64,000 nt of DNA. Origin: Blastomussa wellsi (lineage: Eukaryota > Cnidaria > Anthozoa > Scleractinia > Plerogyridae). Shown here piece by piece: positions 1-12,000 of this stretch (positions are counted from its first letter, which is position 1; each line of letters starts with the position of its first letter). Position numbers and translations under genes: made by a program. The notes under the pieces were generated by a model that saw only the letters and a program-made list of their open reading frames with translations, had not been told where the DNA came from and made no database searches. The DNA is taken from NCBI GenBank assembly GCA_947652115.1, contig OX393561.1, positions 4,091,605-4,155,604 on the forward strand. Direction: 5' to 3'.

Positions 1-570
1 GTGTCGAGAAACATGCTTGCTGTCGACAAATTTGTTTTAACTTTTAAGAATAATGAGACGCTGAAGCTCTTCTGTCGTCGACTATCTTTCTTGCCTTCTA
101 TTTCAGCGATCATCCAAATTGACCATATGTTCAATTTGTTAAGTACAGTATTTGCCACTGAATTTTCACTCAGTTGAAGCAGCTGTTAAGTCAGTACTCG
201 ACAAGAAGAGACAAAAAGCTATCCCATGTTTTGCGATCGCAAATAGGTCCTTTGCATAACATTGGCATGAGAACTTGGTAATCAAAAACAATATCCATGG
301 AACGAAATGAAAGTAGTGCTACTCATGGGTATGATGTCTAAAATTTAATTGCAGAAGAATTTAAAGTTCAGAAGATTTGCATGGCAAATTTAGCTACGAC
401 GAAATATGGAAATAGAATATACAGTTAATCGCATCCGTATGGTCAGCCTTTTTGTGTTCATTTTTATTCAGGGTACATTTTTTTAGTTGTTCCAGATTTT
501 CAACCGCCATAATTTCTACAAGGTTAAATATCCAACGTAGGCAACCGATTATTCATGCATAGGGATAAAC

Positions 571-640
571 TAATAGCCGAGAAATGGCAGATTTTTTAAC
601 TGATAGCTGAGAATCGTTCAGACAACTGTCAGCTGAGATG
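571..640. repeat. Degenerate short tandem repeat, GAGAAATGGC type, copy 1
   Basis: Two to three imperfect copies of a roughly 28-bp unit containing taactgatagcygagaa. The same unit recurs in tandem at about 1515-1592, so it is a dispersed minisatellite or a remnant of one mobile element. No coding potential is seen. Confidence 0.5.
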
Positions 641-1514
641 GGTGACCTACATAAAGCTAGATATAGCATAACTTTTACTTTAAAACAATTAAAAAACTTT
701 TACCTCTGTCTGGACAAATGGGACAGACAGTGTTAAACCCCATGGCTATCCGTTACCTGAAATTCGACGTTGACAGAAGATCGGCGATGGAACATAGCAT
801 AGAATGAACAAAGACCTCTACAAAGTGTTGAACTTACTGTTATTAAGTGTTCTTTTCGTCAACAATGTGTTCGTGGCTGAATAAAGAGACATCATAATTT
901 CTTTCATAATGTCAGTCCTTCTGGCTTAAAAGGAAAAGGAGATTCCGAATACCTCCGGCTGGCTGAGTTGACATAGTTTTTGGTTGAGTATAGTTTTTTT
1001 TATGTAAGTTCGGGAGAAAGCAATTCTCTGCAAAAGGAGGTATACTTCTTGTATCATAGCTTATATGTTACGTTAGCCAATGAGTAACTCCAGTGAACAG
1101 ACATATGAAATTGTTCAAATAAGCCAAATGCAAACTGACAAACGCAAACGGCAGAAGTAATCGCTTAATCAGCATTTTCTCGACTTTTTCAAGTTTGCAG
1201 TTCGCCTTCTCAACCCGACTAGGTATTTTGTAGACGTGAGCAAAAGACACAAAAGACACTAAATATTTAGATATCACTCAGGAGAGCTGCAACCTGAGAT
1301 ACGGTTAATTTCTAGAGAAAAAGGTTCTTATGTCAAACCTTATCTCATATCCAGATCTCCCACGGACAAGCGAAAGGGAATCTGGGTACGAAGTCCCTGG
1401 AAATTGAAATCATCTGATGCAGGTCGACACTGTTCGGCTAATGAGATGGGCAGCGTTGCCAAGATACAATACATCAAAAGCCGGTAAGTGAACGTTAACT
1501 GAATCCTGTCAAAA

Positions 1515-1592
1515 TTAACTGTTAGCTGAGAAATGGCTCAAAGTTTAACTGATAGCCGAGAAATGGCTTAAATTTAACCGATAACTGAGAAT
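1515..1592. repeat. Degenerate short tandem repeat, GAGAAATGGC type, copy 2
   Basis: Three imperfect units (gttagctgagaaatggc, gatagccgagaaatggc, gataactgagaat) spaced about 28-30 bp. They match the array at 571-640. Confidence 0.5.
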
Positions 1593-2120
1593 CCAGAAGC
1601 CCATGCAGACCCTCATATTATATTTTCTCTTTACTATCCTTTTCGGCTAAAATCTGCCATAACCCCAAAGCAGCTGTTCAAAATAAAAGAGAGGTGGGGT
1701 GATTTTGAGTCATAACAATCGATTGTTCAAGATGTTTCTTGGTTGTTTTACAACTTTCTCCAGTTAAGGTAAAACTTCCTGCTGCAGAATTTCTTGGGTT
1801 TTCCTTCGCTAAAGTGTCAGACGACATTCAGTCGATTTGCATCAAATTTTGTATTCCTTTCGGCATTAAACAGGGACAGCCAATAGCTATCTGGCATGTA
1901 GGCACACTAATAACAGCAATTGACTCCAGTGATATTTTAATTCAGCTCCAAGTCATGATCAGGTGTTAGTTGATTATAAAATTTAACTGGCCGAAGCGAA
2001 ACTGGGCTTAAATTGGAATTAAGTCTACGTTATATTTCCCACTTGTTTAGCGAGTAACGTCGGAGACGTCACGGCATTGACCATATTTTAGTTTTGTTTT
2101 AGTGCAGTTTTTGACGCTTA

Positions 2121-2303
2121 AGACTGGTTTTCACTAGCGCATAAGCATAACGACGTAAGCATAAGCACAAGAAGGACGGATGTCGCCTTTGGTCGCGGTC
2201 ATTTCTAGTGAAAACAACATGAGAAAAACAAGTTTGTTTGTTCTTCCTATGCTCGTGTCTATGTCGTTATACTTATGCTTGTGCGCTAGTGAAAACCAGC
2301 CTT
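2121..2303. mobile_element. MITE with CTGGTTTTCACTAGCG termini, short form
   Basis: The left end CTGGTTTTCACTAGCGC and the right end GCGCTAGTGAAAACCAG are inverted copies. Inside them, further inverted similarity covers the gcataagcataacgac-type sequence. The element is about 180 bp and non-coding. The same terminal motif bounds a larger element at 6194-6622, which defines a family. The likely target duplication is TTAA-like but is not clean. It sits just 3' of the SPRY-NHR gene. Confidence 0.7.
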
Positions 2304-2847
2304 TATTACGTTTAGCATTGGTAAATACAACACAGTGACTGATAATTTATCGTTTAAATTGCTAACAATTTAAACTACTGAAATTGTCAAGTAAAAGCTA
2401 TTTACACTGCTGTATCACTTTTTCACACATTTTGTGCACGATAAGAGTGCTTGACGTATTGGACAACTGTCTCTGTAGATCGACTGGCATGAACCTAAAG
2501 TAGCCCATACTAATCTACACACACCTGACACATCACTATTTGAATGAACAGCTTCTGAAAGTTTAGGAAGGGAAAACGTATCACAAAGGAGGCGCGAAAT
2601 AGAATTACGATAAAGATTCACAACTTGACATTTTTCTTAAAATGTGCCTAACTTGGCTCCTAAATAGGAAATTCATTCATTTTGCAATTTTACTGTAAAC
2701 AACTGTGGACTTAAAATGCAATTGTGTTGTTCCAAACAGCTTTTAAAGACCTTCCCAAAATGTTCAGCACAGCAACCTATATTCTAAAAAAAAGAACGAT
2801 TTAACAGCAGCGTTTTAGTCAAAGCTAAAGGCATTCAATAAGGAACG

Positions 2848-3061
2848 TCAGTTGTCTTCATCAAGTTTAAGCAGAAGTCCATAAATAATGATGGACCCAC
2901 GTTCCTTGGTGGACCATTCAATTTCTTGATTGCTGAACTTCGGGTCGATCTCAGAAGTGGCTCCAATTGTCTGAGGACCAACCTGGTAACTGTCTGGGTT
3001 GATACACAACTGAAGAACTGCTTTGGAGGTGTACGTCTTGTTTGTTGACGGGTCTGAGAAG
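2848..3061 (-). CDS. SPRY-NHR gene exon 13 (last exon)
   Basis: Joins exon 12 as KS-FSDPSTNK. It contains AVLQLCINPDSYQVGPQTIG, then QEIEWSTKERGSIIIYGLLLKL and stop TGA at 2848-2850. The E-W followed by YGLLLKL parallels the Glu-Tyr...YLLKL end of PARP domains. No canonical AATAAA was seen close downstream. Confidence 0.85.
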
Positions 3062-6000
3062 CTAAAAGTTACAGAAAGCCATCAAAAGACAGCACATGAA
3101 TGCAGCCACACAGACAAAACTTGAACCGCATTGGTTAAGCGGGAAGAAGTGGTAGCCTAACGATTAATACGCTGGACCCCGGATTGGATAATCCGAGTTC
3201 GAGCCCTGGCCGGGGCAATGCGTTGTGTTCTTGGGCAAGACGCTAACTCGTCTCACAGTGCCTCGTTTCACCCAGGGGTATAAATGGACACATCACCCGG
3301 GATAAGCTCTGGCAGTATGGGCTACTTGGTACAAGACTGGATTTTTGTACTTCACATGGATAAACTGAGATCAACCAGCGAAACGATTAAAGCTAAGGAA
3401 ATGAATGAAAAAAGGAAGCCATGATGTGCAAATTTGGTATTTGTACAGCCTGCAGTGAAGCTTAAGGCGTATTTTCGGGGGTGCGAGTGGATATTCCCGC
3501 AGCGAGCGTTTAGGCCGCCATTTTGTTGTGATTCTCCACGTTTTTGCGGTTCCAAAATGGAGGCTAAACACTCGGAAGATGAATACCACGAAAACCGCGT
3601 ACACTGCAGGCTAGTGTTTGTCCAACACCTACCCAAATACAGCAGGATATTCTGATTCAAACTAATAAATTCTAACTAATGAAACTCTATCAGCTTTCAA
3701 AGGCTATACTTCCAATTCCCTCAACCATTCTATTTTTCGACTGCCTTTGCATTTGTATTCGCTTTCATTTTGATATTCAATGAGGAAAAACCACGGCAAA
3801 TTGGTTATATTGAAAGCATAGTTGGATAGTAAGCAGACACTTGATCCAAAATTTGGGAATTGTTCTGTTGCGAATCTTAAGCTAAAATTTTGGATAGATT
3901 CCGTTTCCTGTTTCCCCAAATGGAACACTAAGCAAAGTTTGTTTGTACGGCAAGAATGCGGCTGAATTGTGCTTAAGATGAGAGACTTTAACTCTAGTTG
4001 ACTGCAGTCGTAGTCGCTATCTTCCAACTGAAAGCAAAGAAAATACAAACAGACAAGACACTGAAAAGAGACGGAGTCTTTTTACGCACCTTTTGGGTTT
4101 GGCGTAGCAGTTGTGCCCAGAGTATCGAACACTCGGTGATACAAAGATTTGCTTTGTGTCAAACCCTTTTGGTTTTCTGTCGTCGTTATAATGTCCTGCT
4201 TCCTCGCTTAACTTTTTTCCTCCTAGCGCGACATCACCTACACAATAAAGCAATGTATTCAAGTTGTAACCACATTGACGAAGTGAAGTCTTTTTGTCAC
4301 CAAAGAGGTGATACTAAACGAAAAAGGAACAAGGATGTTTAAGGATGGAGAAGAAACTGAGGCGGGTAACAAATGCAGAATTTGAAAAATTTAGTCTGTG
4401 TCTTTAGTTTTAAGATGCACGATCAGCTTATAAGCTTGAAAGCTTTTGCATTGGGTGGGTGGGGAAGGGGACTGAAAAGAAAGTCTGCTCCAATTCCATT
4501 CCAAGAGTTCGAATACCTCTTATAATCAACTGTTACATCTATCCATACGATGTAATGTATCAGTTTATTCCTAAAGCACCCATCCCCCTCAGGCGTTTAA
4601 TTTCACGCGAAACTTCGCCCACTTGGCCGGGCATTTCCACTATCGAAGAAACGTTTGCTAGTGGTGCCAAGCTAACGACTGTTCACGATACTCGCGTCAG
4701 TCCACGATTTCATCTCTGTTTTTTTAATGGTATTCATTTAAGTGTGGAATTGCCAGAAGAGATTTCAGGGTTTTCAATTAGACAGTACCAAAACCCTTTC
4801 GCAAATATTGTATTAGCAGAGCTAGAAAGAGCGTTTTACGGCTACAGTGAACCAAATTACATATCGAAGTATTTTTCGTTTTGTTGCATTTTTTTATTTT
4901 TGTCTTTAAAATCCGAAAAGGGTGGGTTCTGTGAAGCCCTAATTAATACAACCACTGGGGCATTTGACCGTGTTAACTGCCAACCGATGGCAGGGAATTT
5001 GACCAAAATGAATTCTGAAAAGGTCAAATGCTCGGGTGGGGGTGGGGGCGTTGTCATGGGTGCATGGGTGCTTTTGGAATTAACTGATACATAAATGAAA
5101 AATTCCACAAATTGCAAATGACATACCTGGTATAAGAAGATCACCGCACTCCAAGATTGCGTTCACGCTGTCAACTCTTGTGCCATGGAATGCCACGTGC
5201 CATTTGTTAAACACGTCCAGGGCAGTTGATCTGTGATGAACCCTACAAATACATCGTGAAGAAAGGGAACTCAGATAATTTTGGCATTTGCTACTGACTA
5301 TTGCCAATCATGCCATAAAGTGGTTAACGGCCATAGCCAGCCACGCCTTGTTTTTTGTCGACATACGAGAGTTTCGGTACGCGGAGCGTGTAGAAAAAAA
5401 AAGAGAGATCACATGTAAAGCTGCTAAAGGTATTAAATAGATTTGGCTCCACGAAACGATTTCCATCACTTCAATGGCATCGTAAATGGCGTCATAATAT
5501 AAATTGATTTGGCAGAATATTGATTTTTGTGATCTTAACTGCCAGTCTGCCGTTAGCCTCTTCCAATTACCAAGACCCTGAGACAGGCTGGGCATTGTAG
5601 GCTATCGTTAAGTTAACGATGTATTTAATGCAAATTTGTTTGAAAACTGGGTAGGAATTTGGAGATCAGGGTGACACATACAAAAGGAAAACCTACCTGA
5701 GCCCCTCTTTCCCCACTGCGGAAGCTCGTGCGCTCCGCCGCCTTTGCTAAAAGGGGAAATCCCGACTGCTAATAAGCTGTACCTAACTATAGCTATCTAA
5801 AATACAATACTAATAATAAATTAGTCAAATAAATTTACTCTCATAGTGCCGCCCTTCACCCAGGTGAAAACATTGGCACTGGCGGATTAATGCTGGGGGG
5901 GAATAGAAATACATGTACACCTAGACGGTTTATGCTAGGGAAATGTGTAAAGCTACGTTACTGCTAGTGAATACCCAGTACAATTTGAACTGACTTTAGT

Positions 6001-9000
6001 CCAAACCGACACCAGCCTATGGGAATCCCGTAGTCCTTCGCAGGTTTTCCTCGTGTGTAGTAAAGATTGTCACCACGGGCTGCGTGACATTCTGTACAAA
6101 AACATCTATCAAATTTTGGGTCAAAGAAAATATCTGAAAGAACAAAGAGATGGTGCAAGTGGATGTGATCAGCTTATTTCTTGTACAGCATTATTAAACC
6201 CTGTCTTTCACTAGCGACGGAATGGGAGTCGTAAGCGTTATGATCCAATGAACTAGTGAAAATTAAATCGACGGAGTCGTAAGCAGAGTTCCGATTCCTC
6301 TTTTGACTCCGTCGCTTACGTTCTAGTGAAAACTACATTGTCGGAGTCGCAAGCAGAAAGGAAGTACTCGGAATGCCTGAAACTAGCAACGTGATTGGTT
6401 TATAGTCTTCAACTTCTGCTTGCGACTCCGACAATCTAGTTTTCACTAGATTGCAAGCGATCATAGGCGGAATCGGAAGAAAATGGAACCGTTCTGATTC
6501 TTCCGACTCCGATCCGTCGTGCTTATGACTCCGCTTACGATTCCAATTTTTGATTTTCACTAGGTCGTAAGCGTTTTTACGACTCCGACACCGACACCGT
6601 CGCCAGTGAAAACCAGGTTTAAGGAAGGCTGTTTTCATAAAAGTAACCTTAAGGTGGCTCCGTAGTTATTCCGAGCGAACTCGTCATTGCCAAACTTTGC
6701 GTAATAACTTTTTCGGCTTTGGCGCCATGGCAATGAAATTTTGGGAAAATTTTCTCCCATCATTCAGTAATGATATGATTAAATATGATTTGAATGATGA
6801 AAAATATTTTCAATGTTATTGGCGTTTTCATGGACCCACCTTCTTGAAAAAATCGCACCCGGCAAAAAAGTTTGCTGATAAATTTTTGTTAAATTTCTAG
6901 AATCAGCGTGTATTAACTTAATACAGTTCATAGCCCATTTTCAAGAAAATCGTTGGAGCAGACTTGCGGAAATCTTATAGTCTCTTATATTCAGCTTTAA
7001 AATTGTTTTTATATTTTCTATGCTTGATGCTCTTTGACGAAACAAGCCACGAACCCAAATTTCTGTGAGAAGCCTCGCCAATGCTTGCTAAGTCCAAACT
7101 GTTAAAAATATTAGCTATAGGTCTGTAAACATTATAAAATGGCCGTTAACCTCTTTTATAAAATGTTTCGAAAACTACGCCCCAGTTTTATATCATATTT
7201 CCTCCGCATGAATTTCAAGATATTACAATAATTTTGCATCGATTTTAGCTGCTGTGCCGTGCTTTATAAGGGGGCATCAGTGATATACGCGCTGATCACC
7301 CCAGGGGGAGAGGGAAGACGAGGATTTTCTTTTGTTTGCCTTGATGTTGTTTAATCACTTCTCAGTAAATTAAGATATTGTTGATAGGAAAGAGCGAAGA
7401 AGTTAGAACATATTATGTCGGTACAGCAATAGTAAAATCTACTTTAAAAAAACTGAATATACTGTATGCGTACTGGGTAAACCCAATGAAAATATAAAGT
7501 ACATTTTGGAAATAAAAGAATGAACTCCATATGTGTTCCCTTTTAAAAAATTGCAAACACATAAGTCATATTGCTTTTTGTTGCGGTTCCTGTTTTAATT
7601 TTGTTGTTTTATTAGAAAAATTCATTTTTAGTTTGATATCTCACATTTAATAGCATTGCACCCCATCGTTACTCTAACTCTACGTAAATCTCCCCCCCCC
7701 CCCCAACCCTCCTGGAGAGGAGGAGGTCTTTATTTGTGGAGCAGGTCTTTATCCATTAGCAGAAGCACAAATTTGGGCCAAATGCTAAATTTGATGAATT
7801 CTATTGGATCTTGAAAACAAGTGCCATTAATGGCTGCTGATTAAAAATGGCGACCAATCTAGTCCACCGCCAATCTAAATGGAATTACGTTTGAACGTCG
7901 AACCGCAAACGTTTAACCGCAAACCGCGGTTAGAGGTTCGCGGTAAACTCGGATCTTAAACTCCCTATTGACAAGTTAATCGCCTGCTGGCAGGTAGCGC
8001 TGGACAACAACACTCAAATTTTCAGTCGCATCGGCGACCAACGAGTCGCAATTTCGGACCCGACTAAAAGTTTATTGTTAACTCCTTTCTGTTTTTCTCC
8101 CTGGTAAACTGTTATTTCAAGGCTTCCTCTGATTAGAAGGTAACTCTACACATTGCCAACGATTTCTTCATCCATGGTGAATATTGAGACCCTTGGAGTT
8201 TATGAAATGCGTATAATGATAAAACTGACGTTCCACAGAAACGTGAACCCTTACAATGCTACAGAGTCGCTTTTTACCTGAAAGCTTAAGAGATGCTTTG
8301 AACCTGCGACATTTCTCCAGATAGTCACAGCGTGTTCTACGTTCTACTTTTCCCACACCTGTGTGATCAGAAAGAAAATATCATTTTCATGAAAAGTAAA
8401 GTTTTCACATGGGTCATGTGGCCTAAATTTTGAAGTCTTTCTTCCCGTTTCCGAGGATTGATCTTTACTCTTCAAGGTTGCTGCCTAAGAGAAATTTAAC
8501 GGAGCCCTTTGGGCTCCCAAAATTAAAAGTTGGGAGCCCGAGCCACCGTTTTAGGAGCCCAGAATTAATTATTGCCAAATTAATTAATTAATTAATTAAT
8601 TAATCTGTCATTAATTAATAATTGTGCATATATAATTTACAACTTAATTTAATTAATTAAGCTGTCATTAATTAATAATTATGCATAATTATACGCGTTA
8701 TCGTAAAATCCTATTTTTGCACTAAACACATTTTGGAGACCAGAATGGTGATGTGCTAATCTTCTTTTGTCCCTATCCTATAGGATATTTGTGCATGCAC
8801 TTGAATAGAGGAATTCCATAACCCTCACTGACCAAGCTGTTTTGACTTTCTGATTTGATATTAATCACCCCCATGCGGCCATGCCTTATTCAGGAAGTAC
8901 CAAACAAAAAATTCATTCTGGGAAGCTAATCTCAAGACACATTATGCAAACCAAGTAAATCAACAAAAAGTATTAACTATTTCATTCATTTCAGTTTGTG

Positions 9001-12000
9001 TAATATTAAATGTTTTATCTGGCACCTTATTGATAACAAACAGCTTTAACAAACCACGTAATGAGAATGACAACTCCATTCAATACAAGAAAAATAATTG
9101 GTTAATTTCAACTCAGAATTATTTATCTTTCAGAGTTTGTAGTACTGACAGTGTCCCACCCCTTTAAATACGAACTTCAAATCGTCTTAAGGAAATTTCT
9201 GTTTCGTTAACACGGGAACTTTACATGTGCCGAATCTAATAATTAGGTTCGGCACATGTAAGGTTCGTCGTTTGAATCAATTAGGTCGACCTGCCGTTCT
9301 ATTCGAGAGGGCTTGTCGAATAGAGCGGCAAAAGATCGACTTCGTTTCATACGTCGGTCTTTACATGTGCCGAACCTAATGCATAAATTACGCTAATGTA
9401 TTTCTTGATATAAGAGAGTTTGTGATTGGCGAGTGAGCTGTCAAAAACGCGGTCGTGCGTGAAATGCGCGACATAACACTGGACCGCAAAAAATGTAGCC
9501 AGAGTTTATCGGACACAATTCGCATACTGTTTCCCATTTTATTGTTGAATATGCGTCTAGACCAAAATAAAACAAAAGACAAGGCTAGAAACTAAAGTCA
9601 GTAGTTAAAGTTTCAGTCTAAACGATACTGAAGACATTTGACCAAAGCCTGGCGACCACATTACAAGTACGATCTTCAAAAAGTGTTGTTTGTGTTTTTT
9701 TTATAAAGCAACAGAGATATGCGGTCCCATTATATTGTAGAGTACAGTGAAGAGTATTTATTTCGTTCAATAAATTGTACAACTGGAAAATTCACCGTTT
9801 TCCTCTTAGCCGATATTGAGTTCGGCACATGTGAAAGTTCGACGTTTGAATCAACTGCCGAACTTAATTATTCGGGTCGACCCAAATAGGTATTAGGTTC
9901 GGCACATGTAAAGTTCGACGTTTGAACCGGGCCTGCTCCGTGAACGCTATCGCTGCCAAGTAAACCTTTGGAAACTTTCGCGCGAAAATAGTACATGTTC
10001 ACGTGCGACAAAGTAAGACACTGCCAACATTCATTTATTTATTTAAAACTTTCTTTATTCATAAATGAAAGGAATTAAAACACGAAACATCATACTGAAC
10101 TGCTAAAATTCTCGCCAAAATTGACGATCCACAATGAAAATCCAGCTCCAGGGGTCGATTGCAGGTTACTAAGATATATTGCCAATCGTCATTCATCTGA
10201 TTCCCAGGAAAAAAACCCTCAAATCAACAAACAAGCAATTTCACCAGCAAAGACGAAAACGGAAGTCAAACAGCCCATAATTATGCTATTCCATATTTGG
10301 GAATCACATGTTGGACCCAGTCTCCAACTGCCAATAATGCTAGAAAGAGGCATTCTCGTCCTCAGAGCCGCTTGTCCGTCTTAGCCGGCTGGGCCTGTGC
10401 ACGAGGAACAAGTGGCTCTGGGGACACACGATTTGATTCGCTAAAATCAAACAAAGGGAGTCCAATCACGTCTACTGTTTTAAACGTGCTAATGATTTGA
10501 GATTTTAAAACGGCTGATGAGATTGGACTCCCTTTTGTTTGATTTCAGCGAATCAAATCGTGTGTCCCCAGAGCCACTTGTTCCTAGTGCACAGGCCCAG
10601 CCGGCTAAGAGGGACAAGCGGCTCTGGGGACGATAATGAGAAAATGGCTGAAAACCTTCGCAGTTGAACGATATTTTGTTCTACTTTGTGAAAATTTACC
10701 ACGCTCGGATTTTCGCAAAATTAATTAATAGTTTTATTATTCAGGGTCAGCCTAATAATAACAAAATTTATGTGAATGTTATGTGGAAATAACCCGTGTT
10801 AAGAAAGATTTTTAGGCGCCCATTTGGGCTCCTTGAACAGAAACTTGGTCGCCCAGGCAAGTAACTAATAGGCGCCCCAGACGCCCGGGCGCCCGTTTGG
10901 CAACAGCCTTGCTCTTCCAAGATGGGATGCTCACCTCTCACGGGTTAACTTCCCAATCGTTCCAGAACTTTGTTAGGTTCTCATAAGCCCCACTGAAACC
11001 CATAATATTCCGAGGCCGTATCTGGTCAAAGGTTTAGCATAGCCTGATTACATGGCCGTACTGAAATTTCAGCTCGGTTAGAAGTGCTGAGATTTCAGAT
11101 CGGGTTCTAGAATAGAAGATTCGTAAAGCGCGACAAAGACAACTATAGATTTGTAAATTTATTTGATGTACGCCAAATTAATTAAAAGTTAACAACTCAT
11201 CCAAAATAAATAATCGACCATTTAATGTTATTAAAAATGTCCAGTTACTAAGATGGTTTTCTTACCTCTGGTAGCTCTGCTTTCCTTTAGCTCAAGAAGA
11301 ACACGCTTTGCTGCCTCTTGAACGGACTGGTTACCACTTTTGCTTAACCGTGTCAGTTCTTCCACTGCGTTCGCAGTTTCCTTGATCTTGGTCTTTCCTT
11401 TAGAAGCCTTTGCAATAATCCACAGAGTGTTGGCGGCACATTCTTTTTCAGTGGGACCGCCTTTAGTGAGAAGTGATATCAGCAGTGGAACGACATCTCT
11501 GTCCAGCATAACCTCCATGTTCTTTTCATTGACTACCAAGTTTCCCAAGCCGTCTGCGATTTCTTGAGCCGACCAAGTGGTGCCGTCTGATCTGCCTCGT
11601 AGGTCTGATTGACCTAGAGCATTGCCCAGCATGCCAATAAGGTAGCTTATAACCTGAAGTAAAACAATGAAAATTTGTGTTTCCAGCTGTGAGTCAACAA
11701 ATCAACTTGTCATTTTCTTCAAGATGTTTGATTTGGTTTCAAGGTCTACAATGCTGTAACCATAAGAGGCATGTAAGGTGGGTGATAGTAAAAGTTAATT
11801 GAAAACCAATTATCAAACTCATTTATAATTCATCGAGTTAAAACAAAGCAAATCAGAACCGTAACCGGATGTAACCGTAGAACATTTAGATTCTTATTTT
11901 CAGATTTTTGTTTCTTTGTTTTCTCCGTAGTTTTAGTTTCATTTGAAAACCTATATTAAACACTTGAGACAGTGTTTCATCACATTTCTAAACACTTCGA

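Larger units (their letters stand above)
1..2120. other. Repeat-bearing flank, no gene recognised
   Basis: Only short, composition-driven open frames occur here and none shows a recognisable domain. Two related stretches (about 571-640 and 1515-1592) contain tandemly repeated units with a core like TAACTGATAGCYGAGAAATGG, probably a decayed dispersed or tandem repeat. The rest shows nothing I can name. Confidence 0.5.
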
